This document shows positions 32,187 through 40,569 of a stretch of DNA of 64,000 nucleotides, piece by piece. Position 1 is the stretch's first letter. Each line of letters starts with the position of its first letter. Source of the stretch: a virus; IMG/VR virus record IMGVR_UViG_3300042371_001386, positions 1 through 64,000 of that record. One strand, given 5' to 3'. The notes beneath the pieces were generated by a model that saw nothing but the letters and a program-made list of their open reading frames with translations, had not been told where the DNA came from and ran no database searches. The translations under genes and the position numbers were made by a program.

Positions 32187-33287
32187 ATGCGTCATAAAAA
32201 TTTAAAAAATCAAGTAAAAATACAAGAGGCATTAGCGAAAAAAGCTAATAATCCATATCTTCGTATAATCCCAGAAAATGCAAAGATATTTCAGAAAAAT
32301 AAAAAAATAGAAATTCATAATAATGTAAGAAATAAAAAATCTATTTTTACAAATTTAGAATCACAAAATCAGAATTTCAAAAGAGAAAAAGAAATTCAAT
32401 TCTTAACAACCATACCATCTAAAATGGTAAGGCTTGATTTGCCAGAAGCTGGTAGCTTTAATGCGGGAATATTAGATTTAGGCAATAAAATATTATGCGT
32501 TTATAGATCAAATGAATATGAATTCGTAGCTTGTTTTTTAAATTATGAATATAAAGTTATAAACAATTTTTATTATAAATTTAAAATGTATGGTGTTACC
32601 GATCCAAGAATAATTAGAACTCCTGATAATAAAGTTCTAATGTCTTATTCAATGAAATTTGACAATTGTAATGCTGAAAGTATTGCAGGAACAATTATAA
32701 TGGATCTAAGTAAATCAGATACTGAAATTTTTGAAGCTGAAACAATTAGGATAAGCCCAAAAGAAATTGTAAGAAGGCAAAAAAATTGGATGCCTTTTGT
32801 TCATGAAAAAAAATTATACTTTATTGCAAACATACATCCACATGAGATTTATGAAGTCCACACAGGAAGCATCATAAAATCAGAAAAAAAATATGTAACA
32901 TCATTTAAAAATAAATGGTTTATGCAGACTGAATTGAGAGGTAATACAAATGCAGTTATCTTGCCAGATGGCAATTATTTGACAACATTTCACACAGTTG
33001 CAAGAAACAAAAATTTACATTATTATGATAATGGTTTTTATATTTTTGAAGGCAAGCCACCATTTGTAGTGACGCATATGTCTGAAAAAACATATTTAAA
33101 AGCAGAAGATGCTACAGAACCTCATTATAGAAAATCTGGTCTTATACTGTGTACATTTCCAATTGGAATGATCCTTAAAGATAACAAAGTCATTATAAGT
33201 TATGGCGACAATGATTCTTGTGTAAAAATACTTGAATCATCCTTAGATGATGTCATGAGCATGATGGTTAAGGTAAACGACAAATAA
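32187..33287 (+). CDS. GH130-like beta-propeller glycosidase/phosphorylase-type protein
   Basis: This 366-residue protein has GVTDPRIIRT, RRQKNWMPFVHEKKLYFIAN, RGNTNAVILPDGNYLTTFHT and FPIGMILKDNKVIISYGDN. They occur in the order found in GH130 mannoside phosphorylases and related five-bladed propellers (DPR, EKNW-PF, GGT/GNT, H, YG-D). The first ~70 residues are basic and poorly conserved. It should act on a mannose-type or similar glycan. The exact reaction and linkage are unknown. It opens the plus-strand part of the glycan/methyltransferase block. Confidence 0.6.
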   Translation: MRHKNLKNQVKIQEALAKKANNPYLRIIPENAKIFQKNKKIEIHNNVRNKKSIFTNLESQNQNFKREKEIQFLTTIPSKMVRLDLPEAGSFNAGILDLGNKILCVYRSNEYEFVACFLNYEYKVINNFYYKFKMYGVTDPRIIRTPDNKVLMSYSMKFDNCNAESIAGTIIMDLSKSDTEIFEAETIRISPKEIVRRQKNWMPFVHEKKLYFIANIHPHEIYEVHTGSIIKSEKKYVTSFKNKWFMQTELRGNTNAVILPDGNYLTTFHTVARNKNLHYYDNGFYIFEGKPPFVVTHMSEKTYLKAEDATEPHYRKSGLILCTFPIGMILKDNKVIISYGDNDSCVKILESSLDDVMSMMVKVNDK

Positions 33288-33298
33288 ATCAAAAATTT

Positions 33299-33898
33299 TT
33301 AGTCTGGTTTTTCAAAGTAAAAGCTATAACCTTCCCATCCAGAACCATAAACGGCTCTTTTTGGTGAGTTATCATCCGAAGTATGAAATAATTTTATTCC
33401 CTTTGATGCAGTAAATTCATCTACGGATCTTTTTACATTATAGCTTTCATCAGGTCCAGAGGCATAGTCATGACCAGCAAAAATTCCACCCTTCTTAATC
33501 TTAGGATACCAAATGTTTAAATCGTTGAGACAACCTTGATAACTGTGATTTGCATCTAAATAAATAAAATCAATATGGTTGTCATAAAACTGATTTACAG
33601 CAACATTTGACCACATTTTTAAAAATGAAACATGTTTGTGATTCTTAAAATCTTTTAAAACTTGGTGATATCTTGTAATTTGAACTTCGTTCGATAAATT
33701 ACATGGGTCATTGTATCCTTCACTTTGATTTTCCCAAAAATCAATTGCAAATAACTTTTGACATGTTTTCCAAGAATCAACAATTTGCTTTGTAAAGTGA
33801 CCTGCTGCAACGCCAATTTCTACTCCAATCCCATTTGGAAATTTTTTATCGATATACTCAAGTAGTTCTACTCTATTTTTAAAATTTTCACTTAACAT
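33299..33898 (-). CDS. Class I SAM methyltransferase (Methyltransf_24-like)
   Basis: This 199-residue protein has motif I GVEIGVAAGHFTKQI, a motif with FAIDFWEN and the acidic motif DFIYLDANHSYQGCLNDL, followed by KKGGIFAGHDY. This is the Rossmann-type class I layout of the family-24 methyltransferases associated with glycan and lipopolysaccharide loci. Its start overlaps the end of the GT2 gene upstream by 11 bp, so the two are co-translated and probably act on the same glycan. Confidence 0.8.
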   Translation of the reverse strand: MLSENFKNRVELLEYIDKKFPNGIGVEIGVAAGHFTKQIVDSWKTCQKLFAIDFWENQSEGYNDPCNLSNEVQITRYHQVLKDFKNHKHVSFLKMWSNVAVNQFYDNHIDFIYLDANHSYQGCLNDLNIWYPKIKKGGIFAGHDYASGPDESYNVKRSVDEFTASKGIKLFHTSDDNSPKRAVYGSGWEGYSFYFEKPD

Positions 33899-34994
33899 AA
33901 TATCTCCCGTTTGTCCAAGAATCGTTATAAATATCTACTTTTTCTTGAATTGTTTTGCCTTTCATATCTTCTGCTAATATTTGTAAATTCCTGCCTATTT
34001 TATATTTAGGTATAATAGTTGATTTATAAGAACTTTTATTTCGAATAAAATCATATGATTCAGAAAAATCATTGTGCCAAATGAAAGAAGACAAATGACA
34101 TTTTTTGCAGATCCAGATTTGATCTTCCTCAAAAATTTCTATTTCTCCTTTTTCTATTCTATTTTTTATATCAAATCTATTTGGCTCATAAGTATATTGT
34201 GCTTTATCGCAAGCCTCACATGGCTTTTTAAATACATGATCAGGAACAATATTAGATCTACCAGAATGTGATCCGTAATAATGATGCAATCTAAACATTT
34301 TTTTAGAAAATCTTGCACAAGTAGACCCAAATTTTCTTGCCCTTAAGCAAAAATCCTGATCTTCCCAATGCTCATTATTTGTAAATACTTCATCACAACC
34401 ATTAATTTCCAACCATTCATTTCTAAAAATCATATAATTGCCATAACAATTAAGTGGCATTAATTTCGCTGATTCATTAATTTCGCTATGTTCTGTCCAA
34501 GAGCATCCAGATTCATTTATCTTTGGAATAGAATTCCAATTAACATTATCGCTATTCATATCCCAAATGGAAATAGAATGACCCGTTTGTGGGTGAGCAT
34601 CCAATACGCTCTTAGGTTCGCAATTGTGAAAATAAAAATCGCAATTAGTGGTTGATTCGGCACAAATTTTTGTGAAGTCTGGTGTTACAAATCTCCAGCA
34701 AGACAATCTTACTATTCTATTTGATTCCGAATACACATATGGAGCATTAAATATTGCACAGTCTAATCTTTTAGCTATATTCAAATTAGGTTTGTAAGGA
34801 ACATGAATGATGTTTAATTTATAATGATTTGCATATTGCGGAATAAGATCTTTTCTTTTAGAGTAGTGAGGGTCTATAGCATAAACATCAAAATCTTTAT
34901 AATTTTGTTCAGACAAGCATTTCAATTGTGCTTTAAAAAGATAATCTCCTTCAAAGAAGAAAGATGGTGTCATTCCTACTGTAAGATTTGTCAT
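33888..34994 (-). CDS. GT-A glycosyltransferase (family 2-like) with Cys-rich domain
   Basis: This 368-residue protein has an N-terminal GT2 part (LTVGMTPSFFFEGDYLFKAQ with LKCLSEQNYKDFDVY) and a conserved EHWEDQDFCLRARKFGS segment, the ED(x)D/C motif of GT2-type catalytic domains. Near residue 240 a four-cysteine zinc-ribbon-like region occurs (CEACD ... CKKCH), unusual for the family. It lies upstream of and overlaps the methyltransferase gene. Acceptor unknown. Confidence 0.65.
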   Translation of the reverse strand: MTNLTVGMTPSFFFEGDYLFKAQLKCLSEQNYKDFDVYAIDPHYSKRKDLIPQYANHYKLNIIHVPYKPNLNIAKRLDCAIFNAPYVYSESNRIVRLSCWRFVTPDFTKICAESTTNCDFYFHNCEPKSVLDAHPQTGHSISIWDMNSDNVNWNSIPKINESGCSWTEHSEINESAKLMPLNCYGNYMIFRNEWLEINGCDEVFTNNEHWEDQDFCLRARKFGSTCARFSKKMFRLHHYYGSHSGRSNIVPDHVFKKPCEACDKAQYTYEPNRFDIKNRIEKGEIEIFEEDQIWICKKCHLSSFIWHNDFSESYDFIRNKSSYKSTIIPKYKIGRNLQILAEDMKGKTIQEKVDIYNDSWTNGRYYVK

Positions 34995-35094
34995 AATAAC
35001 TTATTTATGTAGGCTAATCAAAAAAATATAATTTTTAAAAAACAAAAAAATATGATACAATAATGATAACTAATTCTTAATTGGGCAATAAAGG

Positions 35095-35766
35095 ATGTCC
35101 TTCCAAATTTATAAAAATTTGGTAAATCAAGCAACAATGACATTTTCTGAATTTATTAAAAATGAACACAAAAAAATTCTTGGTTGGTGCGATGAAGATA
35201 AGGCACAAAAATTTTACGATATCATTACAGAATCTAAGGCAAAATTATGTGTAGAAATTGGAGTTTTTGGAGGTTCGTCTTTAATTCCACAAGCTCTTGC
35301 GATGAAAGATAATAATGATGGAATCGTAGTTGGTATCGATCCTTGGACACATGATGCTGCATTAGAAGACATGGAAAAAGATGAGAATAAAGAATGGTGG
35401 TCAAAAATAAATCTAGATGAAATTTATAAAAATTTTACTAGCCAATTAAAATTTTATAAAGTGGATTCATTTTGTAAAATCTATAGAGATAAATCAGAAA
35501 ATGTAATAAATGAATTTAAAGATGAATCTATTGATATTTTACACATTGATGGAAATCACTGCGAAAAACTTGCCTATCAAGACTCTGTAAGTTATTTTCC
35601 AAAGGTTAAAAAAGGTGGATACATATTCTTTGATGATACATCTTGGAGTGAAAACGGAAAAAATATATCAACAGAAAAAGGTTTAAATTATTTATTGCAA
35701 TATTGTGAAAAGGAATGTATTGTTGGAAAAGATTGTGTAATCTTAAAAAAAAATAATTACAGATAA
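35095..35766 (+). CDS. Class I SAM methyltransferase
   Basis: This 223-residue protein has LCVEIGVFGGSSLIPQAL (motif I), GIDPWTHDAAL, and DILHIDGNHCEKLAYQD followed by KKGGYIFFDDTSW. This is the same subfamily as 33299 but diverged. ATG 35095 sits directly on AAAGG, too close to be ideal; ATG 35137 (MTFSEFIKNEHKK) is a good alternative. The alternative N terminus happens to resemble a cargo leader but is not followed by an (L/I)xE site. It is divergent from the GT2 gene, sharing a 100-bp intergenic region. Confidence 0.75.
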   Translation: MSFQIYKNLVNQATMTFSEFIKNEHKKILGWCDEDKAQKFYDIITESKAKLCVEIGVFGGSSLIPQALAMKDNNDGIVVGIDPWTHDAALEDMEKDENKEWWSKINLDEIYKNFTSQLKFYKVDSFCKIYRDKSENVINEFKDESIDILHIDGNHCEKLAYQDSVSYFPKVKKGGYIFFDDTSWSENGKNISTEKGLNYLLQYCEKECIVGKDCVILKKNNYR

Positions 35767-35786
35767 GATTTTTTTGCGTTGAACAT

Positions 35787-36044
35787 TCATTCGGAAATAT
35801 AAAGAACAGAATAGAAAATTTTCATTTTTTCTTCATATCCATGACCAAGAGGATGCCACTCTTCAGAAGCTTGCATTTGAACAACTTTTTTGCACATAGC
35901 AGCATCTGGAATCCTGTTAAATTTACTTTTGCAAAATTTTATGAAATGAGTTACTAAAACTTCCAAGGAATAAAAACAACCAAGAACAGATACTTCGTTA
36001 TTCTTTTGGATGGCCAACACATATACACTTTTCTTGTTACTCAT
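35787..36044 (-). CDS. Small protein of unknown function
   Basis: This 85-residue protein has AAGG seven bases before the ATG. It reads MSNKKSVYVLAIQKNNEVSV, then a helix LEVLVTHFIKFCKSKF and ends FYSVLYISE. A beta-alpha-beta pattern is likely. No cargo leader or known motif is present. The upstream 78 bp to 36123 hold no gene. Confidence 0.5.
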   Translation of the reverse strand: MSNKKSVYVLAIQKNNEVSVLGCFYSLEVLVTHFIKFCKSKFNRIPDAAMCKKVVQMQASEEWHPLGHGYEEKMKIFYSVLYISE

Positions 36045-36122
36045 GAAACCTTATGCTTTTCATAAATTGATTGATTTTCAAAAAATAATTGTAATTTTAT
36101 TGTAACATTATGTCAATGTTAA

Positions 36123-36428
36123 TTATTTGCTATTCCAAGCAGCATGACTTTCTTCTCTTCTTTTTTTCAATTCAATATCAATATAACTATTTATTTGTCG
36201 ATATAAAGGCAAAGATTTGCAAGCAAGCATTAATGGAATTGTTAATTTTTCTATTTTGACTTTATCGTTTTTCAATTTAGCTTGGACATAATCCTGCAAA
36301 ATAGTTACTGGCACATTTTTAAATTGTGCTATAGTTTTGTTGATAAATTCATCATCCATAGCCCTAATTGGGTTCACATGTGGTGCAAAGTCAAACAATC
36401 CTTCAAGATACTGATAAAAAGTTTTCAT
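36123..36428 (-). CDS. Small tagged protein (MKTFYQYLEG)
   Basis: This 101-residue protein has the leader MKTFYQYLEGLFDF, very close to the T4-style tag. GAGG lies nine bases before the ATG. The body is helical: FINKTIAQFKNVPVTILQDY, a KNDKVKIEKL segment and a basic end (ELKKRREESHAAW). An AT-rich late-promoter-like element lies upstream at 36442-36460. Function unknown. Confidence 0.65.
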   Translation of the reverse strand: MKTFYQYLEGLFDFAPHVNPIRAMDDEFINKTIAQFKNVPVTILQDYVQAKLKNDKVKIEKLTIPLMLACKSLPLYRQINSYIDIELKKRREESHAAWNSK

Positions 36429-36441
36429 TATGTTATCCTCG

Positions 36442-36460
36442 TTTAAATATATATAATATT
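36442..36460 (-). promoter_or_regulatory. AT-rich late-promoter-like element
   Basis: TTTAAATATATATAATATT lies between the divergent starts at 36428 and 36503. The same TAAATATATATA core recurs upstream of 42067 and 51707, all tagged genes. No -35 box is visible. Confidence 0.4.
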
Positions 36461-36502
36461 TTTAACAAAAGATTTAAATCGTTTGACGCTAAATTATTGA
36501 AT

Positions 36503-36970
36503 ATGAATAAAAATTATTGGTCAATTGAATTGTTGCATCCATACTCGCCATCTTACGAGGATGTAAATACATATAAAGACAATAGAAAAAAAGGAACTAC
36601 ACTTTTACTTGGATGCACTCATAAATTGTTACCATTGAGCGACTTTCAGATGGACATAGATCCTTGGTATGAAGCACCTACTGTAATTGTCAAAGATTGG
36701 GTCGATAATGATAATTTCTACAACAATATGATTGGCGATGGAGTTTTGAACTTTACTAAAGATTTGACAGAAAAAATCATTAAAATGTCTCAAAGATATA
36801 CTGAGGCTTTAATTGTTAGATCTTTCAATAAGAAATTGCCAAATATGAAAATCGCAAATTATTTCCCAACAGAAAACGACTTCGCATTGAAACCAAGTAA
36901 AATCTTAAAACATCAAGATTACAACTTTTTTATATGGAATTTTAAAAATGAATCAAATGGAAGAATCTGA
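36503..36970 (+). CDS. SAM methyltransferase-like protein
   Basis: From ATG 36503 (MNKNYWSIELLHPYSPSYED) the protein has 155 residues; a longer frame back to 36368 runs through the promoter and neighbour and is rejected. It has TTLLLGCTHKLLPLSD in the motif I position, FQMDIDPW, then a GDGVLNFT segment, as in short class I methyltransferases of the type GxTxxL...DGxLN. It overlaps the next gene by 23 bp and forms an operon with the PaaK-like and TylF-like genes. Confidence 0.5.
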   Translation: MNKNYWSIELLHPYSPSYEDVNTYKDNRKKGTTLLLGCTHKLLPLSDFQMDIDPWYEAPTVIVKDWVDNDNFYNNMIGDGVLNFTKDLTEKIIKMSQRYTEALIVRSFNKKLPNMKIANYFPTENDFALKPSKILKHQDYNFFIWNFKNESNGRI

Positions 36971-37982
36971 TCTTAAAGTAACCTTAGAAAAATTCGAAAT
37001 AGGTCAATGGTCATATAAGCCAAACTTCAACATCATTTCTAAATTTCCAATCATGAGTAAAGAATGTCTTCGAAAAGTAGAAATGAAAAAACATCTATTT
37101 ACATGCAGCACATCTGGATCTACAGGAGAACCAGTATCGGTAGAAAAAACATATGAAGATTACATCTGGTATATGGCAACTACAGTAAGAGAATTTCTTT
37201 GGCGTAAGTGGGATTTCACAAAAAATGTCGCAATAATTAGAGGCGACAATAAAGTGGAAGATTTAGAAACTTGGGGATTACCAAAATTCATAGCACCGAT
37301 ACAAGGCATGACATACAAAATGAATTTCGCACCTATAAGTGTAATTCAATCTTGGTTGGAAGAAAAAAATCCACATTACATTCACTGTTATCCATCTATT
37401 TTAAAACAAATCGATTTATCAAAAGTAACAAATCTAATTGATGTAAAAGGCACAGGAGAATTAGGCGGAACTATGTTTTCATCCGAAGAGTGTGGAACTA
37501 TAGCGATACAATGTCCTGATAACAAAAACAATTATCATGTCATGGAAAATCAAATGGTTGAAGTCGATACTGATGGTAGCATGATTATAAGTACCATGAC
37601 AAACCCTTACATTAGAAGATATAAAAATGGCGATCATATAGAGCTTGGAGAATGCACTTGTGGAAGAACATTACAAACCATTACAAAAATAAATGGAAGG
37701 GTAAGAAATATGTTTGTGCTTCCAAATGGAGATAAAAAATGGCCATTAATTGGAAGTAGAGACTACCATAGTAGATTTGGTATAAAAAAATACAAAGCAA
37801 TTCAAACATCGATTGATCAATTGGAATTGCAAATCATATGTGAGCCACTTGAAGAAAAAGAAAAAGAATTAAAGGATTTAATTTTAGAATGGTTACAATC
37901 GCCAATAAATATAACTATTAAATATGTTTATTCTTTTCCAAACTATAAACATGAGGAGTTTATTTCTTTGGCGGACAAATGA
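36948..37982 (+). CDS. PaaK-like adenylate-forming enzyme
   Basis: This 344-residue protein has TCSTSGSTGEPVSVEKTY, the AMP-binding P-loop of phenylacetate-CoA ligase-like (PaaK/CapK) enzymes, then HCYPSILKQI, GTGELGGT and RRYKNGDHIELGECTCGRTL near the C-terminal hinge, followed by a small C-terminal domain. Such enzymes activate a carboxylate with ATP. It lies between two methyltransferase genes, which suggests a small-molecule or glycan decoration route. It is shorter than typical PaaK (~430), mainly at the N terminus. The substrate is unknown. Confidence 0.8.
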   Translation: MNQMEESDLKVTLEKFEIGQWSYKPNFNIISKFPIMSKECLRKVEMKKHLFTCSTSGSTGEPVSVEKTYEDYIWYMATTVREFLWRKWDFTKNVAIIRGDNKVEDLETWGLPKFIAPIQGMTYKMNFAPISVIQSWLEEKNPHYIHCYPSILKQIDLSKVTNLIDVKGTGELGGTMFSSEECGTIAIQCPDNKNNYHVMENQMVEVDTDGSMIISTMTNPYIRRYKNGDHIELGECTCGRTLQTITKINGRVRNMFVLPNGDKKWPLIGSRDYHSRFGIKKYKAIQTSIDQLELQIICEPLEEKEKELKDLILEWLQSPINITIKYVYSFPNYKHEEFISLADK

Positions 37983-38560
37983 AAAATTTTGAAGAATTAT
38001 GGGATTACATTAAAGAAGACAATTTGATGGGCTATGAGAAAAGTAAAAATCTTTACGATGAATTGAAAACTACTAAAAATTTAAATGGAAACACAGCAGA
38101 AGTAGGAGTATACAAGGGAAAAACTTCAAAATTAATACATTTATTCCATGAAGATAAAAATCATTATTGTTACGATACCTTTGAAGGTGTAGCTCTTTCA
38201 GACTCTAATATAGATTTTCATAAAAATGGAGATTTTAATTGTTCGATAGAAAAAACGAAAGATTTCCTCGGAACCGATAATGTCATATATAAAAAAGGAA
38301 TTTTCCCTTTTACTTTCAAAGAAGAAAAAGAAAAATTTATTTTTGTCCACAGTGATACTGATACTTATGCTGGGGCAAAAGCAACATTAGATTGCTTTTC
38401 TAAAATCATTGTTCATAATGGTATAATTTTATTTGATGATTATCATTTTAAAGGCATTGAAAAAGCAATTTATGAATTTTTTCTAAAGAACAAAAATTTT
38501 TCATTTAAACAATCTCAATATCAATGCGTTCTTACCAATAAAAATATAAAATTGATTTAA
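37979..38560 (+). CDS. TylF/macrocin O-methyltransferase-like protein
   Basis: This 193-residue protein begins in the last codons of the PaaK-like gene (4-bp ATGA overlap). It has NTAEVGVYKGKTSKLIHL (motif I), YCYDTFEGV, and FIFVHSDTDTYAGAKATLDC with KIIVHNGIILFDDYHF. That is the Asp-rich metal-binding layout of TylF-family O-methyltransferases. It probably methylates the product of the preceding enzymes. Length and motif order are normal for a phage or glycan-locus member. Confidence 0.8.
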   Translation: MKNFEELWDYIKEDNLMGYEKSKNLYDELKTTKNLNGNTAEVGVYKGKTSKLIHLFHEDKNHYCYDTFEGVALSDSNIDFHKNGDFNCSIEKTKDFLGTDNVIYKKGIFPFTFKEEKEKFIFVHSDTDTYAGAKATLDCFSKIIVHNGIILFDDYHFKGIEKAIYEFFLKNKNFSFKQSQYQCVLTNKNIKLI

Positions 38561-38578
38561 CAAATCGATGAAAATTGA

Positions 38579-38584
38579 TATAAT
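38579..38584 (+). promoter_or_regulatory. TATAAT -10 hexamer before a near-leaderless gene
   Basis: TATAAT lies six bases before ATG 38591, so a transcript from it would start at or next to the start codon. A weak TTTAAC lies 17 bases upstream as a possible -35. This resembles the arrangement at 58302-58338. Confidence 0.45.
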
Positions 38585-38590
38585 AATATC

Positions 38591-39316
38591 ATGAAAATAA
38601 ATTTAAAATACATCATAAGTGGAACTGGTCGTTGTGGAACAGTTTATATGGCTAGATTTTTCACAGAAATTGGGATTAATTGCGGTCATGAAGCCATTTT
38701 TGATAACCATGGCCTAGACATAGCACTTAAAAGAATTAATGGTAATGCTTCAATTGAGACGAGTCATTGTTCTAGATTTGACCTACTGAGATCTAAGCCC
38801 ATAGAAAATTGGTTTTCTGCAAATAACATAATGGCGGAATCAAGTTACTTGGCTGCTCCTTTTCTGAATCATTCATGTTTTTCTGATGCTAGATTAATTC
38901 ATGTTGTTCGCAATCCTTTAAAAGTTTTAAGTTCTTTTTTTCTAGATGCTAAATTTTTTGATCCTAAATCTGAAGGTCAGAAGCCTTGGAATTCTTTCGT
39001 TTACAGGCATATGCCACATATTGAAATGGAAAAAACCATAATTGAAAAAACTTGTAGGTATATCATAGATTGGAACAGGATGATCGAAAAAAGTAAAATT
39101 GAAAAAATAAAAATAAGAATTGAAGATTATCCATATGATTCACTTGCTAACTTCCTTAGATCTAATGCAAAAATAATAAAAAACAATAAAATAAATTCTT
39201 GGAAAAATCGTGAAAAAGAGTTAACTATTTTTGATATACCAAAAGGAAAAACAAGAGATGAATTTGTATTCTTTATGAAAGAAAACAAATACACTGTCGA
39301 TATGGTTACAATTTAA
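38591..39316 (+). CDS. Sulfotransferase-like protein
   Basis: This 241-residue protein has IISGTGRCGTVYMARFF, a P-loop of the GTGRCGT type seen in sulfotransferases, then ARLIHVVRNPLKVLSSFFLD, the 3'-phosphate-binding element, and a KIKIRIEDYPYDSL segment. It fits a small PAPS-dependent sulfotransferase and is a diverged relative of 5729-6325. Placed after the methyltransferase/PaaK operon, it may finish the same product. The acceptor is unknown. Confidence 0.65.
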   Translation: MKINLKYIISGTGRCGTVYMARFFTEIGINCGHEAIFDNHGLDIALKRINGNASIETSHCSRFDLLRSKPIENWFSANNIMAESSYLAAPFLNHSCFSDARLIHVVRNPLKVLSSFFLDAKFFDPKSEGQKPWNSFVYRHMPHIEMEKTIIEKTCRYIIDWNRMIEKSKIEKIKIRIEDYPYDSLANFLRSNAKIIKNNKINSWKNREKELTIFDIPKGKTRDEFVFFMKENKYTVDMVTI

Positions 39317-39318
39317 AA

Positions 39319-39621
39319 TTATTTCGTAATAATGATTCTATTTATTTCACTAATTTTAGACCTTAAAGATTCAACTTCGGAAATAAGATCTATATTTTCG
39401 GATTTCAAATCCATAGATTGATTTTCAATTTCAACTTGTAAATTTAATTTATCTTTTTTAAGAATTTCTATTTTTTCATATAAATCATTTATTTGAAGAT
39501 TCAATCTTTCGATTTCATCGTGTAAAGACAAACTATCACTTTTCAACTGTTCGTTTTCATTTTTTAAAGAATTAGATTTGTTGATTTTACTTTGAAAAAA
39601 GTTTTTTACTGTTGAAATCAT
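39319..39621 (-). CDS. Coiled-coil protein
   Basis: From ATG 39621 (MISTVKNFFQSKINKSN), with AAGGTG upstream, the 100-residue protein is almost entirely a heptad coiled coil (LKNENEQLKSDSLSLHDEIE, LNLQINDLYEKIEILKKDK). No membrane segment or tag is present. A structural or spacer role is likely. A longer frame to 39630 starts at GTG and is less likely. Confidence 0.6.
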   Translation of the reverse strand: MISTVKNFFQSKINKSNSLKNENEQLKSDSLSLHDEIERLNLQINDLYEKIEILKKDKLNLQVEIENQSMDLKSENIDLISEVESLRSKISEINRIIITK

Positions 39622-39803
39622 AATAATCACCTTTTTTATTGAAAAAATAAGATAATTTAAAGTAGTATCAAATATTTTTAATTTTTGTTAAAAAAGACAT
39701 AAAGTGTAATAACTACTATTAGGTATTTTTAATACAGGAGAAATATTAGTCTCCTTTATTTATTGTAAATTTAAATTAACATAAGTGAAATTTGAGGTAT
39801 AAA

Positions 39804-40418
39804 ATGAGAATGAAGTCTTTCCATGAATATGTCGAAATGCGTGATGATTATAATGTAGATGAAAGTATGTTTGGTGGCCTTGTTGGTGCTGCTGGTGCTG
39901 CTGCCCAAGGATTAGGCTCTGGTCTTTTGGGTGCTGGAAAAGCAGCACTAAAAGGTGCTGGGGATGTAGGAAGAGCAGCACTAAATCTTGGTGATAAGGC
40001 CATTTCTGCAACTGGACAAACTGTCATTCAAGGTGCTAAAGACTTTGCTAAAGGTACAGCAGATGCTTATAGCAAAATTGATCTAAACAGAGTAAATGAT
40101 ATCATCAATAAATCTACAGACCCAGCATTCAAGTTGTTTATGGGTTCAATTGTTAAAAATTACGATAAGCATTATAAGGCAGCTAAAGATCATTTAGACA
40201 AACAACAACAGACTGCACAAGCTAAGTCTGCTGGTGCAAGTAAGCCTGGACAAAATAAAGCGATTCAAAAGAGTGCAGATGATTACTTCACCAATGCAGC
40301 AAAAGGAAGACCACCTGCTGCTCGTGCCTCTGCACCTGCTCCATCCAACATTTCATTCTCTAGAGGAGTGTCAACAGGAGCAGAACAAATGCCACAACAA
40401 GGTAGAGTTGCAAGGTAA
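39804..40418 (+). CDS. Tagged Ala/Gly-rich protein (MKSFHEYVEMRD)
   Basis: From ATG 39804 (MRMKSFHEYVEMRDDYNVDE) the leader is of the MKSF.EY type, with GAGG upstream. The 204-residue body opens with a Gly/Ala-rich, weakly hydrophobic stretch (GGLVGAAGAAAQGLGSGLLG) and continues as amphipathic helix (DLNRVNDIINKSTDPAFKLF). It ends disordered and basic. This is the same style as the other membrane-type cargo proteins. It is followed by a strong terminator at 40451, marking a transcription unit end. Function unknown. Confidence 0.65.
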   Translation: MRMKSFHEYVEMRDDYNVDESMFGGLVGAAGAAAQGLGSGLLGAGKAALKGAGDVGRAALNLGDKAISATGQTVIQGAKDFAKGTADAYSKIDLNRVNDIINKSTDPAFKLFMGSIVKNYDKHYKAAKDHLDKQQQTAQAKSAGASKPGQNKAIQKSADDYFTNAAKGRPPAARASAPAPSNISFSRGVSTGAEQMPQQGRVAR

Positions 40419-40450
40419 TATTGGTAAAGAATTTAAAAACCGTTCACAAA

Positions 40451-40495
40451 AATACACCTAAATCTACTTGTGAGATTTAGGTGTATTTTTTAGTT
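40451..40495 (+). terminator. Rho-independent terminator
   Basis: A perfect 15-bp stem (AATACACCTAAATCT, 40451-40465, against 40473-40487) with a 7-nt loop ACTTGTG is followed by a T-rich tract from 40486. It sits 33 bp after the stop of the tagged gene at 40418. It could also work in the other orientation, ending the minus-strand C39 gene transcript, because A residues flank the left arm. Confidence 0.9.
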
Positions 40496-40569
40496 TTAAA
40501 AAAAAGCTAATTTATACCTTTTTACAAAAAAATTTCATTGTTATCAACACAAACTTTTTTCGCTGTTAA

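Noticed and set aside
35137-35766. Methyltransferase start MTFSEFIKNEHKK as another cargo leader
   Set aside because: It has the aromatic pattern but no (L/I)xE site and sits on a normal enzyme; the upstream ATG is equally possible.
39736-39755. AGGAGA...TCTCCT hairpin as a terminator
   Set aside because: The stem is only 6 bp and the T tract after it is interrupted; too weak to call.
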